Shown: one piece after another, positions 1 through 8,957 of the stretch
Position numbering within the stretch: the stretch's first letter is position 1
How the letters are laid out: the number at the start of each line of letters is the position of its first letter
DNA from: Planctomycetales bacterium
GTDB lineage: Bacteria; Planctomycetota; Planctomycetia; Pirellulales; Pirellulaceae
NCBI GenBank assembly: GCA_020426595.1
Contig: JAGQPS010000003.1
Location: 5,497-51,934, forward strand
Direction: 5' to 3'
Length of the DNA stretch: 46,438 bases
Program-made: the position numbers and the translations under genes
Notes under the pieces: generated by a model
Told to the model about the DNA's origin: nothing
Databases searched by the model: none
The model's input: only the letters and a program-made list of their open reading frames with translations

Positions 1-153
1 GCAAATCGATTTGGCGTGGCCGATGTGCAGGTACCCGTTGGGCTCGGGCGGAAAGCGCGTGGCCACCCGCTTATCGTTCTTCCCAGCGGCCAAGTCATCG
101 GTGACGAGCTGGCGGACAAAATCCAGGTTGCGTCCTGATTCGCTCACGTTCAT
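1..153 (-). CDS. glnS: Glutaminyl-tRNA synthetase, N-terminal 51 codons (runs off window)
   Basis: Class I aminoacyl-tRNA synthetase that charges tRNA-Gln in the cytoplasm. Only the first 51 codons are present. They read into the family signature [18 protein letters not shown], whose HIGH motif forms the ATP site and whose PPEPNG context separates GlnRS from the GluRS next door. The start at 153 is preferred because a GGAGAG ribosome-binding site lies 10-17 bases upstream; an in-frame ATG at 171 would add six residues and start almost inside a hairpin. It lies downstream of gltX on the same strand, 218 bases away. A dedicated GlnRS suggests that tRNA-Gln need not be charged by amidation. The identification is firm despite the truncation. 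Confidence 0.95.
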   Translation of the reverse strand, partial: MNVSESGRNLDFVRQLVTDDLAAGKNDKRVATRFPPEPNGYLHIGHAKSIC

Positions 154-180
154 CGCTGCGACTCTCTCCATCGCGCCGTG

Positions 181-299
181 CCACCGAGTCATCATCCCAG
201 GGAAGGACTCGGTGGTCGGCAGATCTGTTGCTCACTCAACCGACGTCGCGACGACTTGTCGCGACTCACCATCTCGGCACCCCTGTGTGTCGTCGACAC
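181..299 (-). promoter_or_regulatory. Structured leader between gltX and glnS: three stable hairpins
   Basis: Three inverted repeats are visible. 181-190 pairs with 206-215 (CCACCGAGTC/GACTCGGTGG, 10 bp, loop 15). 245-252 pairs with 258-265 (GTCGCGAC twice, 8 bp, loop 5). 287-292 pairs with 294-299 (6 bp around one base). The first ends 28 bases before the chosen glnS start. None is followed by a T-run, so a translational or processing role is likelier than intrinsic termination. The function is inference. Confidence 0.4.
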
Positions 300-371
300 G
301 AGCGAGGCCCGACCTTGTCCGGCGTCCCGAGGGATTTGGCTCCACGACAAGGATTCGGATTTCGCCTCGTG

Positions 372-1958
372 TCACGAGGTCGCCGCCTGTTGGCGCGTCG
401 CCTCGGCAATCGTCTCATCGATCCGCCGAGCCACGACCTCGGGACCTAGGATCGCGAGACTCTCATACATTCCAAATCCGACCGCCGAACCGGTCACCGC
501 GACGCGCAGCGCATGGATGACTTGGCCAATCGACCATCCTTCGCGCTCGAGCAGGGACTGCAGAAAAGCCTCCCAACCAGCGACGGAGGGATCCTCGAGG
601 CTCGGCACCGCGTCTCGGAATATCGCTAGACGTTCGGTGGCTTGAGCGTCGCTCAGCACTCGTTTCTTGAACGCCTTGGGCTCGTACTCGAGCGACCGAT
701 CGAGCAAGAAGAACGGGCTGTATTCCAACACGTCCCCCGCGACGCGAATGCGATCTCCCGCCGCCTCGACGACCGCCCGCGCTCGAGCCTCGATATCGGC
801 CGCGGCGTCATCGCTCATCCAACCCGCGGCGATCAGGAACTTGCGACAGCCCTGGTAGCGAGTCTCGAGATCGAGTCGCATCTCGTAGCGATGTTGGAAC
901 GACATCAGCTTGGCCGGATCAAAGCTGGCGGGCGCCTTGACCACTCGCTCCAACGAAAAGGCCTCGATCATCGCGGCTCGATCAAAGTCCTCGGTGTGAT
1001 CGTCGAGGCTCCAACCCAACAGCAACAAGTAGTTCAAGATCGCTTCGGGCAAGTAGCCGACCTCTCGATAGAAGTCGACGATCACCGGATTGAACGTCGC
1101 ACTCTCCGGCTGTCGTCCCAAGCCTTGCATGACCTTCTCGCCATGCTCGTGCAAACTCTTGAAGTCGGGATGCTTGAGATACTTGTCGAGCTTCCGCTTG
1201 CTGAGCTTGTTCTTGCTGCCGGGCTCCGCCACGAACGGCAAATGCGCGTAGGTCGGCAGCGGATAGCCAAGCGACTGGGCGATGAAAATCTGTCGCGGCG
1301 TGTTGGCGAGATGCTCCACCGCGCGAACCACGTGGGTAATGCCGAACGCCTGATCGTCGACGACGTTGGCCAAGTGATACAGGCAACTACCGTCCGCCCG
1401 TTGGATCACGTGGTCGGCTTCCTTCTCCCACTCGAATTCCATTTGGCCGCGAACGAGATCATCAAAAGCGCAAGTTCCCTCGCGCGGCATCTTGAGACGG
1501 ACCACGGCTTGTCGGCCTTCGCCCTCGAATCGTGCTCGCTCCGCCTCGGTCTCGGCCATCCAGCGACGACTCGGTACGTAGGGCTTCCCCTCCGCCTCGG
1601 CGGCGGCTCGCTCGGCTTGAATCTCGTCCGGCCGCGAGTAATCCCAATAGGCGGCTCCACTCGCCAACAACTCTTCGGCGGCGGAGCGATAGAACTCACC
1701 ACGTTGCGACTGAAAATAGGGACCACACGGACCGCCGACCTCGGGACCTTCGTCCCAGTCGATGCCCAACCAGCGAAAGCCATCCAGAATCGGTTGCAAC
1801 GCCTCGGCCACGTTGCGGTCCGCGTCGGTGTCATCGATTCGCAGAATGAACTGACCGCCCGCCTGCTTGGCCAGCAGCCAGTTGAAGAGAGCCGTACGGA
1901 CGCCACCGATATGGAGGTAGCCAGTAGGACTCGGTGCGAACCGAGTACGAACTGTCAT
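372..1958 (-). CDS. gltX: Glutamyl-tRNA synthetase
   Basis: Charges tRNA-Glu with glutamate, for translation and possibly tetrapyrrole synthesis. The 528-residue product has the Rossmann catalytic domain with the HIGH motif (PTGYLHIGG, residues 11-19), the Glu-binding region (LRIDDTD, 39-45), a KMSKS variant KLSKRK (251-256) and the helical anticodon-binding C-terminal half. Length is normal to slightly long for the family. The frame stays open upstream to 2153, but [13 protein letters not shown] is the natural N-terminus, so 1958 is the start. It is followed on the same strand by the paralogous glnS. The long plus-strand ORF across it is a shadow. Confidence 0.97.
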   Translation of the reverse strand: MTVRTRFAPSPTGYLHIGGVRTALFNWLLAKQAGGQFILRIDDTDADRNVAEALQPILDGFRWLGIDWDEGPEVGGPCGPYFQSQRGEFYRSAAEELLASGAAYWDYSRPDEIQAERAAAEAEGKPYVPSRRWMAETEAERARFEGEGRQAVVRLKMPREGTCAFDDLVRGQMEFEWEKEADHVIQRADGSCLYHLANVVDDQAFGITHVVRAVEHLANTPRQIFIAQSLGYPLPTYAHLPFVAEPGSKNKLSKRKLDKYLKHPDFKSLHEHGEKVMQGLGRQPESATFNPVIVDFYREVGYLPEAILNYLLLLGWSLDDHTEDFDRAAMIEAFSLERVVKAPASFDPAKLMSFQHRYEMRLDLETRYQGCRKFLIAAGWMSDDAAADIEARARAVVEAAGDRIRVAGDVLEYSPFFLLDRSLEYEPKAFKKRVLSDAQATERLAIFRDAVPSLEDPSVAGWEAFLQSLLEREGWSIGQVIHALRVAVTGSAVGFGMYESLAILGPEVVARRIDETIAEATRQQAATS

Positions 1959-2471
1959 CGTTGCGAATTCCCTTCCGTCGTGCGGACCCAGTGGAGTCGA
2001 CAAGCGGGGCGACCAACGCCAGAGCAGGGCGAAGGAAGCCGTTTGCCGATGCGCGACCCAAGACAGAAATCTAGCAAAATTGCCCAACCTTGATAATCGG
2101 TCGCCCGTCGGCTTGGCTCGATCAAGAGGCCCGGACCGAGCGAGGAATGTCACGCCGTGGCCTCTCCCTCGGGCTAGGCCTTTTCTCTAGCGACCCTCCC
2201 CGAGCACGCTAGGTTCGGATGTAATCCCCGGCGAGGAACCGGCGCGAGCGGCTCAGGCACGAAGACCGCGCGGATCCGGAGGGGCTGACGGAGCGATTTT
2301 CACGGCATGGCTCAAGGGGCCGGGTTGGAACCACGGGCAATCCCAGGGAAACCCGACGCGACGGCAAAGACGCCTCACGGACACGAACGAAACTACCTAC
2401 TCGTTCGGAACGACCGCGAAGGTCGCGGCGGGAAGCATGACGAGACCGCGGTGACTTTGGGCCGCTGTGAC
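1959..2471. other. Gene-free stretch upstream of gltX
   Basis: No convincing gene. It holds the gltX leader and the 3' flank of the membrane-protein gene. A 13-base dyad (TCGTTC-G-GAACGA, 2401-2413) and a small hairpin (CCGCGA/TCGCGG, 2414-2428) lie next to each other; neither has a T-run in either direction. Confidence 0.4.
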
Positions 2472-3722
2472 CTAGGCCGCGCCTCGGCGAGCGGCGCGAC
2501 GTTGGGCTCGGGCCAGCTTCTTGCGTTGAGCCTTGGACATTCCCGCCATCGCGCTGGGGTCGAGCCCCTCGTCCTCGTCATCGTCCTGCTCGTCGGCCGC
2601 CGTTTGGGCGGCGGGAGTCACGTGAACAGGCTCGGGCCTCGATGGTCCCGCGGTGGACTCATCCTCGTCGGCGGAGTCGTCGTGGCGCGAGGATCGTGTC
2701 CGCGAGGCCTTGGCGGAAGTCGCCACGTTTCGGCTTCGGTCATCGAGTTCTTCCGAGTCCTCTTCCTCGACGTCCGCCGGGACCTCGGGTTCCGCACGGC
2801 GGCGGCGTGACTGACGCCGCTGAGTCGGCCCTTGATCGGCCTCTTCGGAATCCTCGCCGTCCTCGTCCGCGCCCTCGGCCTTGGCATGTCGAGAAACTCG
2901 ACGGCCTCCGGTCGCGGCATCGACGATGACGTATCGGGCATGAGCCAGCGAAGCCAAGGTCAGCCCGAAGGCTCCGACCAAATCGGCCATGGCGGCCAAG
3001 CGGAGAGCCAGGACATCGGCCGTGATCATGAGCGGTACGACCGAGGCGGTGACCCATGCGCCAAGCGCCACTAGCAACAATGTCATCGATGGACGATGTT
3101 CGCGCATTTCCCAAGCGAGTCGACCGCCCAAAAGAATCGCGAAGGCAACACGCGGAGCGAGCGACAACCCGCCACTGGCGAGCGAACCGCCGTACTGCTG
3201 TAACAGCAACGAGCTCAAACCTTGGCTCAACGAGGCCGCCGCGTCCGCGGAACCAGCCACCCAGGCCAAGGCGGCCCAAAGCCAAATCGCGTAATGACCT
3301 CGGTAGTCGTCGCGGCGATGTCGACGAACCAAATAAATCTGAAAGCAAACCACCGCGCTCGCCATCATGAGTGCGGCGGATACCCACTGAGTGAATCGAG
3401 CGACTAGGCCAAAGTAGTTTTGTTGGAATGCCGGCAACGAGTCAGTCGTGCCGAGCTCGGCGGTCACCCAAACGGCCGAACCGACCAGAAGTGCCAACGT
3501 GCAGAGGAGCGTTACCGCTCCCCAAAAACGTCGGCCGGTGAGCGGAAGCAGATCGACGATCGTGGGCTGATGTCGACGACGAGCGGCCGAGCCATACCGT
3601 GACTTACGCCGACGAGCTTGCCGACGCCCTTGAGCCTCGCCTTGCTCCTCGTCGGCGGTACGTTCATCGCGCAGCACGCGTCTGCGGCGATCATCCCGTT
3701 TTCGGCTGACTCCAATCGGCAT
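2472..3722 (-). CDS. Six-helix membrane protein with charged disordered tail, function unknown
   Basis: The 416-residue product is not recognised by function. An Arg/Lys-rich N-terminus of about 60 residues is followed by six hydrophobic segments, including FWGAVTLLCTLALLVGSAVW, a region around WVSAALMMASAVVCFQIYLV, one near HYAIWLWAALAWVAG and three more up to LAHARYVIV. After about residue 270 the rest is a low-complexity tail of alternating acidic and basic stretches ending MSKAQRKKLARAQRRAARRG. The tail looks disordered and cytosolic and could bind nucleic acid or a partner. I chose ATG 3722; a GTG five codons upstream (3737) is also possible. It stands alone, 258 bases from the FAH-family gene on the same strand. 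Confidence 0.75.
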   Translation of the reverse strand: MPIGVSRKRDDRRRRVLRDERTADEEQGEAQGRRQARRRKSRYGSAARRRHQPTIVDLLPLTGRRFWGAVTLLCTLALLVGSAVWVTAELGTTDSLPAFQQNYFGLVARFTQWVSAALMMASAVVCFQIYLVRRHRRDDYRGHYAIWLWAALAWVAGSADAAASLSQGLSSLLLQQYGGSLASGGLSLAPRVAFAILLGGRLAWEMREHRPSMTLLLVALGAWVTASVVPLMITADVLALRLAAMADLVGAFGLTLASLAHARYVIVDAATGGRRVSRHAKAEGADEDGEDSEEADQGPTQRRQSRRRRAEPEVPADVEEEDSEELDDRSRNVATSAKASRTRSSRHDDSADEDESTAGPSRPEPVHVTPAAQTAADEQDDDEDEGLDPSAMAGMSKAQRKKLARAQRRAARRGAA

Positions 3723-3980
3723 GGCACTCAATGTCACCCTGGCGGGCGACTCACCTCCCTGTGGTACCTGCTTTCGCGAGTGGCTCCGCCACCTAGGACT
3801 CGTTGGTCCCTGTTGCCGTCACGCGTCCGAAACGTGGGTGATACGGACGGTGATGCGAGTTTCGTCCAGACTTAATGATTCCGGCCACCGAGCCCTCGTG
3901 GTCCCACCGCGAGTGAATCGACGACCTGTCGCCTGGACGAAACACCTGAGGGGTTGTTCGGCCAACCGTCTTGTCGTGGA

Positions 3981-4862
3981 TTAGTTGCTCCCCGCCGAGA
4001 CGACTGGATTCGCGAGAACCCCCAAACCCCCAATCTCGACCTCCACGCGGTCTCCGTGTTTTAGGAAGACCGGCGGCTTGCGAGCCACGCCAACTCCCGG
4101 TGGAGTTCCGGTGAACAACAGATCGCCCGGCTCCAGCGTAAAGACGTGTGACAGATGCGAGATCAGAAAATCGATTTGGAAAATGAACTGTCGAGTGTTG
4201 GAGTCCTGCATGGTTTCGCCATTGAGCCGTAGCTTCACATCGAGCTGATGGGGATCGGCGATTTCATCGCGAGTCACGATCGCTGGGCCCAGTGGAGCGA
4301 ACGTATCGAACGTCTTGCCCAGGAGCCATTGGCCACCTGGTCGCCCCTTTTGCCAATCGCGGGCGGAGATGTCGTTCCCGCAGGTGTAACCGAAGACACA
4401 GTCCATCGCCTCGGTTGGCGCGATTCGTTTCGCTCGCCGTCCGATCACGACCACCAGTTCCGCCTCGTAGTCGACTTGGCTACTAATCGGCGGCAACTCC
4501 ACGGCGTCGTCGGGCCCGATGACGGCCGTGGGGAACTTGTTGAACACCACGGGCTCGGTGGGGACCGCCGCTCCCGTTTCGGCGGCGTGGTCCGCGTAAT
4601 TCAGGCCGATGCAGATTACCTTGCGCGGGTCGGCGAGCGGAGCAAGTATGCGGGCGTCGGCGGTCGGAACCGAGTCGGGACCGCTGGCAACGAACTCAGT
4701 GATGCGGTTCGACCACGCCTCCCAAGCTTCGATCAATTCGCGCATTCCCGTTTCGGGTCCGATCAGAGTCCGCAAACTTATCAGGCGGTCACCCTGTTGG
4801 ACTCCAATTTCAGCGGCATCCGTCGAGCTCGAATTCGGGGTGAGGTATCGCAGAAGTTGCAT
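3981..4862 (-). CDS. Fumarylacetoacetate hydrolase family protein
   Basis: A metal-dependent enzyme of the FAH superfamily, which cleaves or hydrates C-C bonds in beta-diketo or 2-oxo acids (fumarylpyruvate hydrolase, acylpyruvase, 2-hydroxyhepta-dienedioate isomerase types). The 293-residue product has a small N-terminal domain, then the catalytic domain: VICIGLNYADHAAETG (82-97), FNKFPTAVIGPDD, the ligand segment DYEAELVVVIG (131-141, probably Glu133 and Glu135), CGNDISARDWQ (161-171, acidic ligand) and FTGTPPGVG near the end. The start at 4862 (MQLLRYLTP) matches the family N-terminus; the frame is open further upstream but without homologous features. No pathway neighbours are present, so the substrate cannot be told. 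Confidence 0.92.
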   Translation of the reverse strand: MQLLRYLTPNSSSTDAAEIGVQQGDRLISLRTLIGPETGMRELIEAWEAWSNRITEFVASGPDSVPTADARILAPLADPRKVICIGLNYADHAAETGAAVPTEPVVFNKFPTAVIGPDDAVELPPISSQVDYEAELVVVIGRRAKRIAPTEAMDCVFGYTCGNDISARDWQKGRPGGQWLLGKTFDTFAPLGPAIVTRDEIADPHQLDVKLRLNGETMQDSNTRQFIFQIDFLISHLSHVFTLEPGDLLFTGTPPGVGVARKPPVFLKHGDRVEVEIGGLGVLANPVVSAGSN

Positions 4863-5170
4863 GGCTGGACCGTGGCATGAAGGAACATCGAGGCAAAATC
4901 CGATGTGGCCCAAAGCATTGTCTGGGCTGAGCGGCTTTTTGGTTGTCGGCGATTGAAAACACCGGGCCAACGCCACCGCGAATCAGCGCCGCTCCCCGAT
5001 CGCGGGAGGGTCAACGCAAATCGTCCGCCCGACCGGCGAACCATGTCCGATCCCGTCGGTACGGTCGCGAGGTCGGGTGTAACGAAACGCCCAGTCTGGA
5101 GCAAGATGGTTCAAGCGAAATCGGCGGTCGGTAGTCTTCGTTCGCTCTCTTTTGACGTCGCGATTTTCTG

Positions 5171-5236
5171 GCTTCGCCCCAGTCGACCGAGTCATTCACT
5201 TGGAAAACCAAAGGAAACCCGAAGCGTGAGCGGCTG
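5171..5236 (-). repeat. Dispersed intergenic repeat, copy C
   Basis: Read on the minus strand, 5231-5201 is a 31-base exact match to the core of the copy at 24798-24845 (for example GCTTCGGGTTTCCTTTGG), followed by a diverged spacer and the shared word GTCGACTGGGGCG. The left half of the full repeat is missing or diverged here. Confidence 0.8.
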
Positions 5237-5267
5237 TTGATTTGATCAGTCGCGCCGCATCGTGCGG

Positions 5268-5400
5268 CCGTGAGACGCCCATCGAGGTCGTCTCACGGAT
5301 TGGAATTGGGGTTGGGTGCACGTTGACCTAGGGCTGCGTCGCCTCGCGCTTCGCTTGGGCTCCTGACCCTAGGCTGTGGTGCGGCGCCCCCTTTGGGGGC
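5268..5400. repeat. Cluster of inverted repeats
   Basis: Three nested or adjacent dyads lie within 133 bases: CCGTGAGACG (5268-5277) with CGTCTCACGG (5289-5298); CCTAGGG (5327-5333) with CCCTAGG (5367-5373); and GCCCCC-TTT-GGGGGC (5386-5400). No T-run follows any of them. The arrangement resembles a folded mobile-type intergenic unit or a structured RNA more than a simple terminator; that reading is inference. Confidence 0.5.
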
Positions 5401-5780
5401 TTAGTCACCCGTTGGGAACTCTCTCGCACGCAAAACGCCGGTTGCTTGGCCACGAATCACTACGCTTCGGGCTTAAATCGACAGCCCAGTGAGCGAGGGA
5501 CTCTTCGAATTCTCGGCCCAGCCAACAACTCTTTTCGCGGCGAACACCGCGGTCCAGCTCCATCCCTCGCGGCGGAACATCAACTCTCACTCCCGAGAAC
5601 CGCGCGGTGGCGAGCGACTCGCGGCGAGGCGTCCCCTAAACCCTGGGGAAGCGCCTCTTGTAACGACCGTGACATGATCCAACGAGACGCGTCCGCTCGA
5701 TCAGGTTGCCCGACGGGCGCGACGACCTATGGTTCGACAGTTCCTGCCTAAATCACAGTGGATCCATTCCAGGTCGAGCC

Positions 5781-8036
5781 ATGTTGGAATCGTCACACAC
5801 AAACGTTTCTGCCCCCAATTCCAACGGCATGCAGTCCTCACATGCCGCCGAACACGGGCTCCACAGAGTTACGTCCCTGTTGTCCAACGTCGACGAAGCG
5901 CGCTCCTTGGGTGTGATGGCCGACGATGGGGGCATGCGTTTGGCCGAAGACCAATTGGCATTCAATCGGCTGGGAATCGCGGGGGGGCTCTTCGCCAGCC
6001 TGCGCGCGAAACACTCTCCCACCGCGTCGCACTGTCTGCGCGTCGCCCTGGGGCTCTCGAGTTGGGCGCGAGCCATCGGGCTCGAGGACCCTCACTTGCA
6101 AACGCTCGAAACCGCCGCGTTGATGCACGACATCGGCAAGATCGGCGTACCTGATTCGATTCTCACCAAACCGGGCAAACTGGACGCCGACGAGATCAGT
6201 GTGCTGGATCGCTATCGTTTGCACGGACTCGACATTCTCTCGTCCTGCTGCTTGAGCGACGAGATCATCGACATGGTTCGCTTCGCGGGCACCTGGTACG
6301 ACGGCTCTCGGGGCGACAGCGAGCGACAACGCGACCAACTCCCGATCGGCTCGCGCATGCTTTCGATCGTCGATGCCTACGATTCGATGACGACCGATCA
6401 CGTCTACCGACGAGCCATGACGCCCGAGCGAGCGGTCGCCGAGTTGACCTCGTATTCGGGGACTCAATTCGATCCCAAGCTTGTCGAGAACTACCGGCGA
6501 TTGCTGGAAGCCGATCAGATCCGCATGGATGGCTCTCGGTCGGAACGTTGGCTGACCCGTATGGACGCGAGCCAGGCTCGTACGTTCTGGGGTCTTGGTC
6601 GGATGACGAAGACGACCGGCGGCACGGGAGTCGATCAGCTCTTCCAACAAAAGCTCGTCAACTCGATGGTGGATGGCGTCGTGTTTGTCGACAGCCAATG
6701 CAACATCTTGTTGTGGAACCGAGCCTTCGAGCGAATCACGGGCATCGCATCCGGAAGCGTCTTCCAGAAACAGTGGCTCCCCTCGATGCTCGACATGCGT
6801 GAGCCCGACGGCAGCCGCATCACTGATCAAGGCTGTCCGATCGCGGAGACGATTCGATCGCGCTCGCCATTTTCGGGGCGATTCTCGTTCCAAGGCCGCA
6901 GTGGCAATCGAACGCTCGTCGAAGCCCACGTGCACCCGGTCACCAACATCGAAAGCGTGGTGTTTGGAGCGGTGATCATCGCTCGAGACGTTTCGAGCGA
7001 AGCAACGCTGGAAGCCGCGATCGAGAACCTGCACACCAAGGCGACCCAAGACCCGCTCACCAAGGTCTCGAATCGCGCCGAGTTTGATCGTGTGCACGAG
7101 CTCTTCGTCAAGGAACATCTGGCCAAGTCCACGCCGTGCAGTTTGATCATCTGTGACCTCGACTTCTTCAAGCGAGTCAACGATGACTTCGGGCATCAGG
7201 CGGGCGACGACGCGTTGATGATCTTCGCATCGATCCTCAAGCGATTCCGGCGTCAGGGTGACCTGGTGGCTCGCTATGGTGGCGAGGAATTCGTCATCCT
7301 CTGTGCCTCGTGCGATGGCCAAGGAGCGGTCGATATCGCGGAGGAAATCCGCCAGACACTCGAGCGAACTCCCCAGCCGTTGCTGAAGGGGAAGTGCTGC
7401 ACCTCGAGTTTTGGCGTGACCGAAATTCAAGATGGCGACACGGCCGAGACCATGTTGCGGCGAGCGGACCGGGCACTCATGCAAGCCAAGGAAGCGGGGC
7501 GAAACCGAGTGCTGCAACTTGGCAACGGCTTGACTCCGGGCGCCAAGCCAGCCAAGAGCGAGACGAAGAAGGGTCTGCTCAACTGGTTCCGCAGTTCGGA
7601 CCAAACGGAAACCCACGATCGCGAGCTGTTGACCACCGTGCCGCTAGAAATCGCGGTTGAAAAACTGCGTGGGTTCATTTCCGATCAGCACGGCCAAATC
7701 ACCAAGGTCGATGGCGACACCGTGGTCGTGAAGGTCGACGCGAAATCGAGCAACGTTCCCAAACGCGGAGAACGCTCGGTTCCCATGACCGTCGAGATGA
7801 CTCTGACGGAAGTGGACGCCGGTAGCGGATTGCTGCCCGACGGGGTGATCTTCGGAACCTTGATCAAGGCCAGCATCGAACCGATTCGAACACGCGATCG
7901 CCGTCGCACCGATCTCGATCTGTTCATTACTCAGTTGGTCTCGAGCATGAAGAGCTACTTCATGGCCTTCGAGCCGAAGAAGGAGACTTCGCCAGCCTTG
8001 GAACGAGCCGTCACGCGGCCTGGAGAAGGTCGCTGA
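5781..8036 (+). CDS. Cyclic-di-GMP protein: degenerate HD-GYP, PAS and GGDEF domains
   Basis: A cytosolic signalling protein of 751 residues. Domains in order: HD-GYP phosphodiesterase-like domain (about 70-270) with the HD pair intact (116-117, MHDIGKIG) but the later HHExxDGxGYP signature reduced to AGTWYDGSRGDS; a PAS sensor domain (about 290-400, from VNSMVDGVVFVD); a diguanylate cyclase domain (about 420-580) with GGEEF at 500-504 and an inhibitory-site RQGD exactly five residues before it; and a C-terminal domain of about 130 residues that I do not recognise. The GGDEF half looks active and feedback-inhibited. The HD half is probably regulatory or uses another ligand. ATG 5781 is chosen over the open frame from TTG 5706. 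An intrinsic terminator follows. Confidence 0.93.
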   Translation: MLESSHTNVSAPNSNGMQSSHAAEHGLHRVTSLLSNVDEARSLGVMADDGGMRLAEDQLAFNRLGIAGGLFASLRAKHSPTASHCLRVALGLSSWARAIGLEDPHLQTLETAALMHDIGKIGVPDSILTKPGKLDADEISVLDRYRLHGLDILSSCCLSDEIIDMVRFAGTWYDGSRGDSERQRDQLPIGSRMLSIVDAYDSMTTDHVYRRAMTPERAVAELTSYSGTQFDPKLVENYRRLLEADQIRMDGSRSERWLTRMDASQARTFWGLGRMTKTTGGTGVDQLFQQKLVNSMVDGVVFVDSQCNILLWNRAFERITGIASGSVFQKQWLPSMLDMREPDGSRITDQGCPIAETIRSRSPFSGRFSFQGRSGNRTLVEAHVHPVTNIESVVFGAVIIARDVSSEATLEAAIENLHTKATQDPLTKVSNRAEFDRVHELFVKEHLAKSTPCSLIICDLDFFKRVNDDFGHQAGDDALMIFASILKRFRRQGDLVARYGGEEFVILCASCDGQGAVDIAEEIRQTLERTPQPLLKGKCCTSSFGVTEIQDGDTAETMLRRADRALMQAKEAGRNRVLQLGNGLTPGAKPAKSETKKGLLNWFRSSDQTETHDRELLTTVPLEIAVEKLRGFISDQHGQITKVDGDTVVVKVDAKSSNVPKRGERSVPMTVEMTLTEVDAGSGLLPDGVIFGTLIKASIEPIRTRDRRRTDLDLFITQLVSSMKSYFMAFEPKKETSPALERAVTRPGEGR

Positions 8037-8073
8037 GACAGGCTCGCTGGTGATCCCAACTGATTCGATTCCA

Positions 8074-8109
8074 AGCCGCTCGACGAGGTGATTCGCGAGC
8101 GGCTTTTTT
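8074..8109 (+). terminator. Intrinsic terminator of the GGDEF gene
   Basis: AGCCGCTCG (8074-8082) pairs with CGAGCGGCT (8096-8104) and runs into six Ts (8104-8109), 38 bases after the stop codon. Confidence 0.85.
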
Positions 8110-8142
8110 CGTGGAGTGGCGAGTTCTTTTGCGGACGGGCGT

Positions 8143-8172
8143 TTGCGAGCCGTTCGTCGCTCCCCCTATACT
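8143..8172 (+). promoter_or_regulatory. Candidate sigma-70 type promoter for the AIM24 gene
   Basis: TTGCGA (8143-8148) and TATACT (8167-8172) are separated by 18 bases. The site lies just after the GGDEF terminator and about 80 bases before the AIM24 start, which fits a separate transcript. Confidence 0.45.
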
Positions 8173-8250
8173 CGGCTCGTCCTCGATCGGCCCAAGCAAT
8201 GGGCCTCGACATTCACTTGCCCGACTTAAGCGGCACCGGAGACTGCGCTC

Positions 8251-8946
8251 ATGGCTCGCTACGACCTAACGGAATTCTTGCAGAAGACTCAAGAGCAGGA
8301 CCATCAAGAGGGACTGTTTGAACTCGAGAGCGATCGCATGCTCGAGATCAATCTGAATGGGGAAGTTTGGACGAAGACCGGTTCGATGGTCGCTTACGTC
8401 GGCGGCATCAAGTTTGAACGCGAGGGCATTCTCGAGCAGGGCGTGGGCAAGCTACTCAAGAAGGCATTCACCGGCGAAGGGACGAAGCTGACGCGAGCGA
8501 CGGGACAAGGCAAGCTCTACCTGGCCGACAGCGGCAAGTGCATTCAGATACTCAAGCTCAACGGCGAGGCGATCTTCGTCAACGGCAACGACTTGCTCGC
8601 GTTCGAACCCCAGATCTCCTGGGACATCAAGATGATGAAGAAGGTCGGCGCCATGGTCGCGGGCGGACTCTTCAACGTGCGACTCGAGGGACATGGGTAT
8701 GTCGCGATCAGCACTCACTTCGAGCCGCTCACGCTGATCTGTCGAGCGGGCCAACCGGTCCGAACCGATCCGAACGCCACCGTTTGCTGGTCCGGCAACC
8801 TGCAACCGGAATTCAAGATCGAAGCCTCGTTGAAGACGTTCTTTGGCCGGGGAAGCGGTGAGACGTTCCAAATGGAATTCAACGGAGATGGGTTCGTCGT
8901 GATCCAACCGTTTGAAGAAGTCGCCTTCCAACAGGCGGGTGGTTGA
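8251..8946 (+). CDS. AIM24 family protein
   Basis: A 231-residue protein of the AIM24 (old DUF124/TIGR00266) family, a double beta-barrel fold found in bacteria and in mitochondria. The molecular role in bacteria is not settled. Family features seen: FELESDRMLEINLNGEVWTK, TGSMVAYVGGIKFER, a Gly/Lys-rich middle (GVGKLLKKAFTGEGTKL), GKLYLADSGKCIQILKLNG, and the final GDGFVVIQPFEE typical of the C-terminus. There is no signal peptide and no membrane segment. The gene has its own candidate promoter, and its stop lies only 12 bases from the stop of the convergent acyl-CoA ligase gene, so the two transcripts probably overlap at their 3' ends. Confidence 0.9.
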   Translation: MARYDLTEFLQKTQEQDHQEGLFELESDRMLEINLNGEVWTKTGSMVAYVGGIKFEREGILEQGVGKLLKKAFTGEGTKLTRATGQGKLYLADSGKCIQILKLNGEAIFVNGNDLLAFEPQISWDIKMMKKVGAMVAGGLFNVRLEGHGYVAISTHFEPLTLICRAGQPVRTDPNATVCWSGNLQPEFKIEASLKTFFGRGSGETFQMEFNGDGFVVIQPFEEVAFQQAGG

Positions 8947-8957
8947 TCGGGGCTCGG

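Larger units (their letters stand above)
4863..5780. other. 918-base gap with a dispersed repeat and hairpins
   Basis: Divergent intergenic space between the FAH-family gene and the GGDEF gene. No ORF in it resembles a protein. It contains the minus-strand copy of the dispersed repeat (5171-5236) and a block of inverted repeats (5268-5400). The GGDEF frame stays open from a TTG at 5706, but that segment is not protein-like. Confidence 0.5.

Noticed and set aside
154-215. T-box riboswitch before glnS
   Set aside because: The conserved ACCGCG part is broken and no specifier stem can be defined; kept only as a structured leader.
642-2093. 483-residue plus-strand ORF opposite gltX
   Set aside because: Shadow of gltX; no domain features.
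5838-7616. 592-residue minus-strand ORF opposite the GGDEF gene
   Set aside because: Shadow; the plus-strand frame has several clear domains.
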